Part shown: positions 16,832 through 26,793 of the stretch, piece by piece | Layout: the number at the start of each line of letters is the position of its first letter | Numbering within the stretch: position 1 is the stretch's first letter | Source of the DNA: Victivallaceae bacterium | GTDB lineage: Bacteria; Verrucomicrobiota; Lentisphaeria; Victivallales; Victivallaceae | Direction of reading: 5' to 3' | Assembly: GCA_028691615.1 (NCBI GenBank) | Contig: JAQUYX010000008.1 | Span: 1 to 39,543, forward strand | DNA length: 39,543 nt | Program-made: the position numbers and the translations under genes | Notes under the pieces: generated by a model | Databases searched by the model: none | What the model saw: only the letters and a program-made list of their open reading frames with translations | Told to the model about the DNA's origin: nothing

Positions 16832-17665
16832 ATGATTGACCGTATCACGATTCTCGGAAGCGCAGCCGCGGAAGGAATTCCCGCAATTTTCTGCAACTGC
16901 CGTGTTTGCCGCCAGGCATGGCAGAACAAGGGCAAGGATCTGCGTATGCGCAGCGCCTACAAGCTCAATGAACGCGTCCGCGTCGATTTCGGCCCCGACT
17001 CCCTCGCTCAGGAATACCGCTTCGATCTGCATAGCGAAAATCTGCGCCATCTTTTCATCACCCACAGCCATGAAGATCACTTTTACCCGGAACTGCTCCA
17101 CTACCGGCGCAAAGGATTTTCCGTTGTTCCCGAAGAAAGCACGTTACATCTTTACGGTCCGCAAGGCGTCGAGGAAAAAATCACTTCGATGCTGCAGGAC
17201 CGCGCAATGTATCAGATCGAATTTCATCGGGTCGCACCCTTCAATCAGCTGCAGATTCCAGAGGAAAATCTTCAGGTCCTCGCATTGCAGGCCAGTCACA
17301 TGCAGGGAATCGAAAAAGCGTTGATTTACGCGTTCTCGACTCCGCAATGCAGTTTTCTCATCGGCAACGACACCGGAATGTTCCCGGAAGAGACGTTTGA
17401 AGCACTTGAAAAATCCCGAATCAAATTGGATTATGCCATTCTGGACTGCACGATGGGACTTGGAAACAACTGCTCCGCGCATATGAGTGTTCAAGATGTT
17501 TTGAAAGTGGTCCGCCGGCTTCGTCAAAATGGATCGCTGTCCGAACAATCCCGCGTCGTTGTCAATCACTTTTCCCACAATGGCGGCGCTGTTCACAAGG
17601 AATTGGAGGATTTCTTTCGGCCATACAACATTCAAGTCGGATTCGATGGAATGGTGGTTTCCTGA
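16832..17665 (+). CDS. PhnP-like metallo-beta-lactamase-fold hydrolase
   Basis: A 277-residue cytoplasmic enzyme. The N-terminal GSAAAEGIPAIFCNCRVCRQA matches the PhnP-type block with its Cys cluster, which holds a structural zinc in E. coli PhnP. ITHSHEDHFYPELLHY is the HxHxDH dinuclear metal site, with ASH, GNDTG and VNHFSH supplying later ligands. PhnP cleaves phosphoribosyl cyclic phosphate in phosphonate degradation. No other phn gene is here, so the substrate may be another cyclic phosphodiester or the protein may be a housekeeping relative. AAGGA lies 8-9 bases before the ATG. It appears monocistronic. About 215 AT-rich bases follow with no recognised gene before the small ORF at 17881. 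Confidence 0.8.
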   Translation: MIDRITILGSAAAEGIPAIFCNCRVCRQAWQNKGKDLRMRSAYKLNERVRVDFGPDSLAQEYRFDLHSENLRHLFITHSHEDHFYPELLHYRRKGFSVVPEESTLHLYGPQGVEEKITSMLQDRAMYQIEFHRVAPFNQLQIPEENLQVLALQASHMQGIEKALIYAFSTPQCSFLIGNDTGMFPEETFEALEKSRIKLDYAILDCTMGLGNNCSAHMSVQDVLKVVRRLRQNGSLSEQSRVVVNHFSHNGGAVHKELEDFFRPYNIQVGFDGMVVS

Positions 17666-17880
17666 AAAGAAAAACAACATGCTTTTTTCCTTCTCTTCTT
17701 TCTTTCTTATCTTATCTATATAAGAAATTAGAAATAGCAGTGCAGAATAAAAATGTTAACGGATGATGGAAGTCATTGCAGATATACAAGGATGACAAAG
17801 AAAATACGCTGTCAATAAGATGATTGTTTTTTGTTCGGAGATGTGAATGGATCACAGAAATTGACAGGACTGAACAATTT

Positions 17881-17958
17881 ATGACAGAGTTATTCATACA
17901 GTTATCAACAGACATAGAAAAAAGGAGTCGTCTTTCCGGAACCTGCGCGGTCATCTGA
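17881..17958 (+). CDS. Possible 25-residue peptide upstream of the SPASM radical-SAM gene
   Basis: ATG at 17881 opens a 25-codon frame reading MTELFIQLSTDIEKRS then RLSGTCAVI, ending at TGA 17956-17958, 45 bases before the radical-SAM start. A weak AGGA lies about 11 bases upstream. SPASM-type radical-SAM enzymes often modify a short peptide encoded just upstream. The single Cys, lack of a strong ribosome-binding site and AT-rich setting keep this speculative; it could equally be a chance frame. Confidence 0.25.
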   Translation: MTELFIQLSTDIEKRSRLSGTCAVI

Positions 17959-18003
17959 TGCTTGGATGGCGCTCGGTTGCGTTTGAAACGATGGAAAGCA
18001 AGA

Positions 18004-19059
18004 ATGATGGATCCGAAAAAACAACCCCTTCGATTTGCCGTTGTTGAAGTGACCAATCGCTGCAATATGGCATGTCGTCACTGTGCTTCGGATTCCGGGC
18101 GTGCCCGCAGCGACGAACTTTCCAGAGACGCTTTTGAGAAGTTGTTTGCTTCGCTGGCGGGACTCGGCTGTGAACGGGTGACGATGCTGGGCGGGGAATT
18201 TCTGTTGCGCGAAGATTGGTTTGCATTGGGCAAGTCCATCCGGGAACACGGTATGGAGTTGCAGTTGATTACCAACGGTCTTCTGGTGGACGATGCGATC
18301 GCGGATCAGTTTCTTATGCTTTCGCCGCAGGTGGTCTGTGTGAGTTTGGACGGCGCGTCGCCGGCAAGTTTCAAGGCGTTGCGCGGAGTCGACGGGTTTC
18401 AGAAATGTTTGGACACGTTATCGCTCTTTACCCGGCGTCCGTTTCGCAATGTCGCGGCGATCACCACATTTTCCAGCGGGAATCTGCAGGAATTTCCGCA
18501 ATTTCGGGAACTCTTTCTGGATCAGAAGATCATCTGGCAAATTCAGATGGTCAATCGCGGGGGCGACCGCTTTGACGACGCGCTGCTGCTTTCGGAGGAG
18601 GAGTACCGGCAATTTGTTTTTTATGCGAACGAAACCATTGAGCATTATGCCGGACGGATTCTGCTTCAGCTGACCGATGACTTCGGATATTTTCCGATTT
18701 CCGGGAAATATCCTTATCTGCAAGGGTGGACGGGATGTCCGGCCGGCCGCGAGGTCATTGGAATCCGCAGCAACGGCGATGTACTCGGTTGTCTTTCGCT
18801 GGGCAATCTCTTTGTGGCGGACAATTTGCGACACCGTTCGCTGGAGGAGATTTGGGCGGACGACAGTGTTTTCGGCATTTTGCGCCGGAAGGAGGAGCAT
18901 CTGACCGGCGCATGCGCGCGCTGTCCGCATGGAAAAATCTGTCGTGCCGGATGTTCCGCCATGGGCGAAAGCTCCTCCGGGGGCATCGGCGACAATGACT
19001 ATTGTTTGCGGAAAATGGAGCAGAAACAATTCATACAGGAATTTACGCAAGGGCTATGA
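18004..19059 (+). CDS. Radical SAM protein with SPASM domain
   Basis: A 351-residue protein. EVTNRCNMACRHC carries the C-x3-C-x2-C site (Cys 20, 24, 27) for the SAM-binding [4Fe-4S] cluster. GGEFLLRED stands in the GGEP position and SLDGASP follows. The C-terminal SPASM region has CPAG, LGCLS, CARCPHGKICRAGC and DYCLRK, enough Cys to bind one or two auxiliary clusters. SPASM proteins modify peptides or enzymes, or act in cofactor synthesis; the substrate is unknown. It is not HydE or HydG, which lack this C-terminal region. The start is ATG 18004 (GGAAAG six bases upstream); a TTG at 17962 is possible. Its stop overlaps the next start (ATGA), so it is translationally coupled to the deaminase. 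Confidence 0.85.
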   Translation: MMDPKKQPLRFAVVEVTNRCNMACRHCASDSGRARSDELSRDAFEKLFASLAGLGCERVTMLGGEFLLREDWFALGKSIREHGMELQLITNGLLVDDAIADQFLMLSPQVVCVSLDGASPASFKALRGVDGFQKCLDTLSLFTRRPFRNVAAITTFSSGNLQEFPQFRELFLDQKIIWQIQMVNRGGDRFDDALLLSEEEYRQFVFYANETIEHYAGRILLQLTDDFGYFPISGKYPYLQGWTGCPAGREVIGIRSNGDVLGCLSLGNLFVADNLRHRSLEEIWADDSVFGILRRKEEHLTGACARCPHGKICRAGCSAMGESSSGGIGDNDYCLRKMEQKQFIQEFTQGL

Positions 19060-20321
19060 ACAGCACATTGTTGATAAAAAATGTTCTTTGTAACGGAGAA
19101 AAAACCGATGTTCTCATCGAGAACGGCGTTTTTCGGAGGATCGTTCCCGGAATCGACACGGCAACCGACCGGGTCATCGACGGGCGCGGCAAAATTATCA
19201 CGCCGCCTTTTTACAACACCCACGGCCATGCGGCGATGACCTTGCTGCGCGGACTCTCCGACGACATGGCGCTTTTCGACTGGCTCAACAACCATATTTG
19301 GCCGGCGGAAGCGCGTATGACCCCGGAGGATATTTACAATGGAACCCGGCTGGCGATTCTGGAGATGATTCAGTCGGGAACTGTTTTTTTCAACGACATG
19401 TATTACAGCCCCATGCAATGCATTCGCGCGGCGGAGGAAATGGGCGTGCGCTGCTGCATCGGGTTGATCTGTCTGGATACCGTTCCCGAGGAACGCAAAG
19501 TGCAATTTCGCGTGGAGAAGGAAAAAGTCCTGTCGCAGCGGCAAAATTTTTCCGACCGGATCATGCTCTCGCTTGCGCCGCACGCCATTTATACCGTCGG
19601 CGCAAAGTCGTTTGAGGAAATTGCCCAAGAAAGTAGCGACAAAGATCTTTTCATCCATGTGCATTTGTCGGAGACGGAAAGCGAAGTCGCCCAGTGCCGG
19701 AAGGAGCACAACGGAATGTCGCCGGTGGAGTATTTGCATCGGCTCGGCGTGCTCGGGCCGAAAACACTTGCCGCGCATTGCGTCTGGCTGGATGAGAAGG
19801 ACATGGAAATTCTGCGCGAAACCGGGACGGTTCTTTCCCACATGCCCTGTTCCAATGCGAAACTTGCCTCGGGGTGTTTTAAACTGCGCGAAACGCTTGA
19901 CCGGGGTTGCCGTGTGACGCTCGGCACCGACGGGTGCGCTTCGAACAACAATCTTTCCATGCTTGACGAGATGAAATTTGCGACGCTTTTGTCCAAACTC
20001 AAACAGATGTCCCCGACCGGTTGTTCCGCGCGGGAGGTTTTTACCATGGCCACACGCAACGGCGCCGAGGCGTTCGGCATCGACGCCGGGGTGATTGAGG
20101 AGGGAAAGAAAGCGGACTGTCTGCTGCTGGACGGCAATTCCCCGACTCTTTTTCTGACCAGCCGTCTGACCTCCAATCTGGTTTATGCGGCCAACCCGGA
20201 GTGCATCGACACGGTCATCTGCGACGGGCGTGTGCTGATGGAGAACCGGATCGTTCCGGGCGCCGAAGAGATCATCGCCAAAGCCGGCGAATCGGCGCGG
20301 CGGATCTGTCACGGTCTGTAA
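19056..20321 (+). CDS. MtaD/DadD-type amidohydrolase: SAH / 5'-methylthio- or 5'-deoxyadenosine deaminase
   Basis: A 421-residue amidohydrolase-superfamily enzyme. Metal ligands are visible: H-x-H in NTHGHAAM (His 56, 58), HVHLSETESEV, AAHCVWLDEKDMEIL and GTDGCASNNNLSMLDEM, the blocks of the adenosine-thioether deaminase branch (EC 3.5.4.28/31, and 5'-deoxyadenosine deaminase in Methanocaldococcus). These convert S-adenosylhomocysteine, methylthioadenosine or 5'-deoxyadenosine to the inosine form. 5'-Deoxyadenosine is the by-product of radical-SAM chemistry, so the ATGA overlap with a radical-SAM gene is meaningful. An aminofutalosine deaminase role is an alternative, but no menaquinone genes are nearby. 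The start codon overlaps the preceding stop, which fixes the start. Confidence 0.85.
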   Translation: MNSTLLIKNVLCNGEKTDVLIENGVFRRIVPGIDTATDRVIDGRGKIITPPFYNTHGHAAMTLLRGLSDDMALFDWLNNHIWPAEARMTPEDIYNGTRLAILEMIQSGTVFFNDMYYSPMQCIRAAEEMGVRCCIGLICLDTVPEERKVQFRVEKEKVLSQRQNFSDRIMLSLAPHAIYTVGAKSFEEIAQESSDKDLFIHVHLSETESEVAQCRKEHNGMSPVEYLHRLGVLGPKTLAAHCVWLDEKDMEILRETGTVLSHMPCSNAKLASGCFKLRETLDRGCRVTLGTDGCASNNNLSMLDEMKFATLLSKLKQMSPTGCSAREVFTMATRNGAEAFGIDAGVIEEGKKADCLLLDGNSPTLFLTSRLTSNLVYAANPECIDTVICDGRVLMENRIVPGAEEIIAKAGESARRICHGL

Positions 20322-20345
20322 CTGGAGAGGAAAGTTTTTAAGAAA

Positions 20346-21725
<1,380 letters not shown>

Positions 21726-21750
21726 CAACTGAAAGAAGAGGTTTTTCCGA

Positions 21751-23010
21751 ATGGAAACAGTACCGAAATCCATGCGTCTGCAAATTGCGCTTTTCGGGCG
21801 GACGAATGTGGGGAAGTCGAGTTTTTTGAATCTGGTCTCGGGGCAGGATGTGGCGATCACTTCCCCGGTGCCGGGGACGACGACCGATGTGGTGGAAAAG
21901 ACGATGGAGCTTCTGCCGCTGGGTCCGGTGGTTTTTCTGGACACCGCCGGATTGGACGACCGCAGTGAATTGGGGGCGTTGCGCATCCATAAAACCAAGC
22001 TGGTTTTCAACCGGGCGGACGTCGCGGTGATTTTGTGCGAGGCGCAGAAGTGGGGGGCTCCGGAGGAGGAGATTCTCGGCGAGGCGCTGGCCCGCAAAAT
22101 TCCGGTGATCGCGGTGGTGAACAAAATCGATCTGGCGCGGCCCGGGGCGGATTTTTTGACCGATCTCAAGGGCAAAGGAATTTCCGCGGTGATCGCGGCC
22201 GATTGCGTGACCTCCGGGCTGCGCGAGGGTGTGGTCGCCCATTTCAAACAGGCGTTGATCGAATGCTGCCCGGAGGATTTTCTCTCTTCGCCTCCGCTGG
22301 TGGGCGATCTGCTGCGTCCGGGATCGGTGGCGGTGCTGATTGTGCCGATTGATCTTCAGGCGCCGAAGGGCCGTCTGATTCTGCCGCAGGTGCAGACAAT
22401 CCGGGACGCGCTGGACAACGACGGGTCGGTGCTGGTGGTCAAGGAGCGGGAGTATGCGCACATGCTTGACGAATTGAAGACGCCGCCGGGATTGGTGGTC
22501 TGCGATTCGCAGGTGGTTATGAAGATGGTCGCGGATACGCCGCAGGAAATCCCCTGCACGACATTTTCGATTCTGTTTTCGCGGCTCAAGGGGGATATGC
22601 AGCTTTTGGCGCGCGGCACCGCGGCAATCGGCGCGCTCAAGGACGGCGACCGCATTCTGATTGCGGAGGCGTGTTCGCACCATGCCGCGTCGGACGACAT
22701 CGGACGGGTGAAAATTCCGCGCTGGCTGCGGCAGTTTACCGGGGCGGATCTGCAAGTGGAGGTTTCATCGGGGCGCGATTATCCGGAGAATTTGCGGGAA
22801 TACGCGTTGGTGATTCATTGCGGGGGCTGCATGCTGACGCGGCGGGAGATCCTGTCGCGGATGGAGATTGCCGCACGCGCGGGGGTGCCGGTGACCAATT
22901 ACGGGATGTGCATTTCGTATGTTCAGGGGGTTTTGGAGCGGGTGCTGACGCCGTTTCCGGCTGCGCTGGAGGCGTTCCGGGAGGCGAAACAAAGCCGCCT
23001 TGCGCGTTAA
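21751..23010 (+). CDS. hydF: [FeFe]-hydrogenase maturation GTPase HydF
   Basis: A 419-residue scaffold on which the 2Fe subcluster of the H-cluster is built before transfer to apo-hydrogenase. The N-terminal GTPase domain shows P-loop GRTNVGKS (16-23), DTAG (64-67) and NKID (124-127). The C-terminal cluster domain has EACSHH (Cys 308, His 310), DDIGRVKIPRWL and the HCGGCMLTRRE block (Cys 357, 360), which together hold the [4Fe-4S] cluster. Its length and motif order are complete. AGAGG precedes the ATG by about 10 bases. It is the last gene of the plus-strand operon. HydE, HydG and the hydrogenase itself are not in the window but must exist elsewhere if this is functional. Confidence 0.95.
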   Translation: METVPKSMRLQIALFGRTNVGKSSFLNLVSGQDVAITSPVPGTTTDVVEKTMELLPLGPVVFLDTAGLDDRSELGALRIHKTKLVFNRADVAVILCEAQKWGAPEEEILGEALARKIPVIAVVNKIDLARPGADFLTDLKGKGISAVIAADCVTSGLREGVVAHFKQALIECCPEDFLSSPPLVGDLLRPGSVAVLIVPIDLQAPKGRLILPQVQTIRDALDNDGSVLVVKEREYAHMLDELKTPPGLVVCDSQVVMKMVADTPQEIPCTTFSILFSRLKGDMQLLARGTAAIGALKDGDRILIAEACSHHAASDDIGRVKIPRWLRQFTGADLQVEVSSGRDYPENLREYALVIHCGGCMLTRREILSRMEIAARAGVPVTNYGMCISYVQGVLERVLTPFPAALEAFREAKQSRLAR

Positions 23011-23029
23011 GCAATTTATGATGCGACGC

Positions 23030-23728
23030 TTAAAATTTTCCGGTTTCGAGAAAGCGCAGCGTCGCTTCGCGCACGCTGGTGTGAAACATCATCAACGTGT
23101 GGTGTCCCGGCAGGATCCGATGGTCAATTTCGTTGGGGAGGTACGTCGAGGCGCGCGGGACGAGAAGATCGGAGGCTGCGGAGATTGAGCCGACCGGAAG
23201 TTTTTGCGGCAGGGGGAAATCCCGGACGGTTCCGTCCGGGGCGTCGTCGAGGTCGGGAAGGGTCTGGATCAACCGGGCGATGCCGGGGATGCGAAGGACC
23301 AGATGCGCGACATTGGAGCCGTAATTGGGAACGCCGAGGAAGACGGCGCGTCCGCGGCGGTTTTCGGAAAGTTCGAGCCGGTCGAGGGCCACGCGGGAGA
23401 GCAGTCCTCCCATGCTGTGTGCGACCAGATTGAGCTTGTGCTGCGCATTGCGGCGCATTAAATTGTCGATATGATTGGCGAGATCTTCCCCGTGCTCCGG
23501 CACGCGTCCGCGGGTGGTCGGATAATCGTAGACGTTCACCAGATATCCGTGGCGCGCGAGAAATTTGCCCATGCCGAACATCACCCAGCTGCGGTGGGTG
23601 AGTCCGTGGACGAGGACGACCAGCTCCTTCCGGTCGGGGACTCCCGGTGCGGGGGAATAAATGGGCCGGTAGACTCTATGCGTAAAATATCCGCAGATAC
23701 AATTGGTTTCCGGATAGGGACGAAACAT
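23030..23728 (-). CDS. Alpha/beta-hydrolase, lipase-like
   Basis: A 232-residue alpha/beta hydrolase. VVLVHGLTHRSW is the oxyanion-hole strand, LVAHSMGGLLSR carries the nucleophile Ser, ISAASDLLVP likely holds the acid, and LPGHHTLMM the His. The layout resembles small lipases and PGAP1-like esterases. No clear signal peptide is present. ATG 23728 is used because AAAGG lies about 11 bases upstream and a good promoter lies at 23771-23799. A much longer open frame continuing to 25432 is only the antisense of the rnf genes. It converges on hydF with 19 bases between stops. Substrate unknown. Confidence 0.8.
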   Translation of the reverse strand: MFRPYPETNCICGYFTHRVYRPIYSPAPGVPDRKELVVLVHGLTHRSWVMFGMGKFLARHGYLVNVYDYPTTRGRVPEHGEDLANHIDNLMRRNAQHKLNLVAHSMGGLLSRVALDRLELSENRRGRAVFLGVPNYGSNVAHLVLRIPGIARLIQTLPDLDDAPDGTVRDFPLPQKLPVGSISAASDLLVPRASTYLPNEIDHRILPGHHTLMMFHTSVREATLRFLETGKF

Positions 23729-23770
23729 TTTGGGCAACCTTTTTTTTGAATGGCGGTGCGATTTTGGGAT

Positions 23771-23799
23771 ATCATATCTCCGAAAGACGAAAAATGCAA
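23771..23799 (-). promoter_or_regulatory. Promoter of the lipase-like gene
   Basis: On the minus strand TTGCAT (23799-23794), a 17-bp spacer and TATGAT (23776-23771), about 45 bases before the ATG. It is divergent from the rnf promoter. Confidence 0.6.
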
Positions 23800-23832
23800 G
23801 AGGAAAAAGACGGCCCCGGCAGAGGTCCCGTC

Positions 23833-23861
23833 TTGTATTTTGGGCAAAGTTCGGGTATATT
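23833..23861 (+). promoter_or_regulatory. Promoter of the rnf operon
   Basis: TTGTAT (23833-23838), 17-bp spacer, TATATT (23856-23861), about 60 bases before rnfA. Just upstream, AAGACGG (about 23806) and CCGTCTT (about 23828) form a 7-bp inverted repeat that partly overlaps the -35 box. Confidence 0.55.
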
Positions 23862-23920
23862 ACCGGATGACGACAGTGTCGTCCAATGACGCAGACAAGA
23901 TTGGGAGCGAAAGCGAAAGA

Positions 23921-24523
23921 ATGTCGGAAAACAATTATTTGGAACTGACGGTCGGCGCAGTGCTGGTGTATAATTTCGTGCTGAGCCGTTTTCTGGGGAT
24001 CTGCCCGTTCATCGGGGTGTCCAAGAAGATCAAAACGGCGCTCGGCATGGCCGGAGCGTTGGTGTTCGTAATGACGCTTTCGAGCTTCATTACCGCGGTG
24101 ATTTATCATTATGTGCTGCGGGCGCAGACGATGTTCGGCGTCGCGGTGAATTTGGGATTTCTGCAAATTCTGCTCTTCATCGTGGTGATTGCGTCGCTGG
24201 TGCAGATCGTGGAGGTGATGCTTCAGAAATTGTCGCCGGGCTTGTACCGGGCGCTCGGAATCTACCTGCCGCTGATCACCACCAACTGCGCGGTGCTCGG
24301 AGTGGCTTCGCTGAACGCGAAGGCGGCGCGGGGGATCTGGCCGTCGACGGTTTTCGGTTTTTTCTCGGGGCTCGGGGTGGCGCTGGCGCTGATTCTCTTC
24401 TCCTCGATCCGCGAGCGGTTGGAACTTTCGGCGATTCCGCGGCCGTTTCAGGGGCTGTCGATCGCGCTGGTCACCGCCGGGATTCTGGCGATGGCGTTTG
24501 TTGGTTTTTCCGGATTGTGCTGA
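23921..24523 (+). CDS. rnfA: Rnf complex membrane subunit RnfA
   Basis: A 200-residue inner-membrane protein with six hydrophobic segments. YNFVLSRFLGICPFIGVSKK and PLITTNCAVLGVASLN are the two inverted-topology signature blocks, each with a Cys that binds the membrane [2Fe-2S] cluster shared with RnfE. Rnf couples reduced-ferredoxin oxidation to NAD+ reduction and Na+/H+ pumping. I start at ATG 23921, which gives the usual family length; an in-frame start at 23750 would add 57 unrelated residues. First gene of rnfABC, 24 bases before rnfB. Confidence 0.93.
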   Translation: MSENNYLELTVGAVLVYNFVLSRFLGICPFIGVSKKIKTALGMAGALVFVMTLSSFITAVIYHYVLRAQTMFGVAVNLGFLQILLFIVVIASLVQIVEVMLQKLSPGLYRALGIYLPLITTNCAVLGVASLNAKAARGIWPSTVFGFFSGLGVALALILFSSIRERLELSAIPRPFQGLSIALVTAGILAMAFVGFSGLC

Positions 24524-24547
24524 AAGACAAAGGCTTGAGGTGAAAAG

Positions 24548-25393
24548 ATGACGACATTTCTGGCGGCGGTGGCTGTCACGGCGCTGATTGCGCTGGTATT
24601 GGGAGTGGTGATTGGTGTGGCCGCCCGGATTTTCCGCGTGAAATCGGACGCTCGCGTGGAGTTGGTGATCGAGTTGCTGCCTGGAGCCAACTGCGGCGGC
24701 TGCGGATTTGCCGGATGTGCGGATTTTGCCAAAGCGCTGGTGGAGGGCAAGACGACCCCGAGCCGCTGCGCGGTTTCTTCGCAGGGCACGGTGGCGGCCA
24801 TTGCTTCCGCGCTGGGGGTTTCCGCCGGCGACGGCTTCCGCCAGACCGCGGTGGTGCTGTGCGGAGGGGACCGCAATCAGATTCATAACAATGCGCTGTA
24901 CAACGGCGTGGCCGACTGCGTTTCGGCGGCGTTGATCGGGGGCGGTTTCAAAGGGTGCGAATACGGTTGCCTCGGCATGGGCAGTTGTGCGCGCGCATGC
25001 CCGTTTGGCGCGATTGAAATTGTCAACAATCTGGCGATTGTTCATGCGGAGTTGTGCGTGGGCTGCGGCAAATGTGTGGCGACCTGCCCGCGGAAACTGA
25101 TCCGATTGGTACCGGCGGGCAGCAAAGTGCACGTCTATTGCTCTTCGCCCCGGAAGGGCGCGGAGAAGCGCAAGGTCTGCGACGCCGGGTGCATTGGCTG
25201 CCGCAAATGCCAGAAACTCGCGCCGGAGGTCTTTGAAGTTGCCGGCACGCTTGCCCATGTCAAATACGACCATGACCATCCTGCGGATCCGGCTCTGGTC
25301 GAGCAGGTCGGCTGTCCGACCGATGCGCTGCTGACTGCGGAACAACATTTGAAGATCGAACACGAGACGCCGGAGGGACGGCAGAAGAAATGA
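24548..25393 (+). CDS. rnfB: Rnf complex iron-sulfur subunit RnfB
   Basis: A 281-residue electron-entry subunit. An N-terminal membrane anchor (residues 4-30) is followed by the GANCGGCGFAGCADF cluster site. Two ferredoxin-type clusters come next (CLGMGSCARACPFGAI and CVGCGKCVATCPRK). A third site, CIGCRKCQKLAP, is completed by Cys in QVGCPTDALL. RnfB takes electrons from ferredoxin and passes them towards RnfC and the membrane subunits. Its stop overlaps the rnfC start (ATGA), so the two are translationally coupled. Confidence 0.93.
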   Translation: MTTFLAAVAVTALIALVLGVVIGVAARIFRVKSDARVELVIELLPGANCGGCGFAGCADFAKALVEGKTTPSRCAVSSQGTVAAIASALGVSAGDGFRQTAVVLCGGDRNQIHNNALYNGVADCVSAALIGGGFKGCEYGCLGMGSCARACPFGAIEIVNNLAIVHAELCVGCGKCVATCPRKLIRLVPAGSKVHVYCSSPRKGAEKRKVCDAGCIGCRKCQKLAPEVFEVAGTLAHVKYDHDHPADPALVEQVGCPTDALLTAEQHLKIEHETPEGRQKK

Positions 25394-26712
25394 AAAAACT
25401 TTTTTCACTGAAGGGCGGAATTCATCCGGCATACGACGGCAAGGCCTTGGCCCGCGAAGAAGCGATTCAAAATGCGCCGCTGCTGGCGAAATATCTGGTT
25501 GCCCTGCAACAGGGGATCGGTGCTCCGCCGGAGGTGCTTGTGGCGGTCGGGGACAAGGTTAAAAAAGGACAGCTTCTGGCGAAGGCGGGAGGGTTTGTCT
25601 CCTCTCCGATTCATGCGCCGAGCAGCGGGACGGTCGAATCGTTTACGGAAACGCCCGGAGCCACGGGTGCGCCGGTGCGGACGCTGGTGCTGGCCGCGGA
25701 CGGTTTGGACGAGGCGGTCGAGTTCCGCGGGATTGCCGATTGGACGACTGCGGAGCCCAAGGAACTTCTTCGGAAGATTGCCGACGCGGGCATTGTGGGA
25801 ATGGGCGGAGCGGCCTTTCCGACACACGTCAAATTGTCGCCGCCGCCGGACAAGAAGATTGATTATCTGCTGCTCAACGGGGCGGAATGCGAACCATATC
25901 TGACTGCCGACGCCCGTCTGATGGAGGAATCTCCGGAGCGCGTGGTTACCGGCTGCCGGATCATGGGGCGGATTCTCGGAGTTGAAAAATTGTATATCGG
26001 CGTGGAGAACAACAAGCCGGAGGCGATTGCGGCGCTGCGCAAGGCGGCGGAAGGCACGCCGGTGGAGGTCGTCGGCCTTGCCACGCGCTATCCGCAGGGC
26101 GGCGAAAAACAGTTGATCCGGGTTCTGACCGGGCGCGTGGTTCCCAGCGGCGGACTGCCGATGGACGCGGGCTGCGTGGTTCAGAATGTCGGCAGCGCGG
26201 CGGCGGTCGCCGATGCGGTGACGCAGGGAATTCCGTTGATCGAGCGCGTGGTCACGGTGACGGGGGAAGCGATCCGTCATCCGGGGAACTGGCGGTTGCG
26301 CATTGGGACGCCGGTGTTGGAGGCGGTGCGGTTGGCCGGCGGTGTGGTCGAGGAGCCGGGGAAGCTGATTTTGGGCGGGCCGATGATGGGATTTGCGCAG
26401 AAGAGTTTCGGCGGTACGGTTCAGAAGAACACCTCCGGGATTCTCCTGCTGCCCGAACGGATGGTTCGGCAATATGAGTCGCACGAATGTCTGCGCTGCG
26501 GAAAATGTCTTTCGGTTTGTCCGATGCGTCTTTTCCCGTCGCAGCTGGCGACGTTTTCGGAGAGCGAAAAATACGAGGATTGCGCGGCGGGGCATGTGAT
26601 GGATTGCATTGAGTGCGGAGCCTGCGCGTACACGTGTCCGGCGCACCGGCCGCTGGTGCAGTATATCCGTCGCGCCAAGGCGGAGATCCGGCGGAAACAG
26701 CCGAAGAAGTGA
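25390..26712 (+). CDS. rnfC: Rnf complex NADH-binding subunit RnfC
   Basis: A 440-residue peripheral subunit with the FMN/NADH site. FSLKGGIHPAYDGK is the typical N-terminus. IVGMGGAAFPTHVKL and YLLLNGAECEPYLTAD are the NuoF-like flavin/NADH blocks. Two ferredoxin clusters sit at the C-terminus (CLRCGKCLSVCPM and CIECGACAYTCPAHRPL). Length is normal. Unusually, rnfD, rnfG and rnfE do not follow; the next gene is nadD after 81 bases. A strand-wide search of the window found no other rnf gene. Confidence 0.93.
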   Translation: MKKLFSLKGGIHPAYDGKALAREEAIQNAPLLAKYLVALQQGIGAPPEVLVAVGDKVKKGQLLAKAGGFVSSPIHAPSSGTVESFTETPGATGAPVRTLVLAADGLDEAVEFRGIADWTTAEPKELLRKIADAGIVGMGGAAFPTHVKLSPPPDKKIDYLLLNGAECEPYLTADARLMEESPERVVTGCRIMGRILGVEKLYIGVENNKPEAIAALRKAAEGTPVEVVGLATRYPQGGEKQLIRVLTGRVVPSGGLPMDAGCVVQNVGSAAAVADAVTQGIPLIERVVTVTGEAIRHPGNWRLRIGTPVLEAVRLAGGVVEEPGKLILGGPMMGFAQKSFGGTVQKNTSGILLLPERMVRQYESHECLRCGKCLSVCPMRLFPSQLATFSESEKYEDCAAGHVMDCIECGACAYTCPAHRPLVQYIRRAKAEIRRKQPKK

Positions 26713-26793
26713 TCCGACACGTTTTTTCCGGGGGGGCGCGAAACTTCCCGTTGTGGCGGAGAAGCGAACGATCGGAACATCGGAAAGATTCTT

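Noticed and set aside
17679-17723. Short Phe/Ser-rich frame after the metallo-hydrolase
   Set aside because: No ribosome-binding site; the composition reflects a TTC/TCT-rich stretch.
17889-17912. Two adjacent DnaA-box-like 9-mers (TTATTCATA, TTATCAACA)
   Set aside because: Each has a mismatch to TTATNCACA, there are only two, and there is no dnaA, dnaN or partition gene nearby.
23030-25432. An 800-codon minus-strand frame extending through rnfA and rnfB
   Set aside because: Only the first 232 residues downstream of ATG 23728 look like a protein (alpha/beta hydrolase). The rest is Arg/His-rich antisense of the rnf genes.
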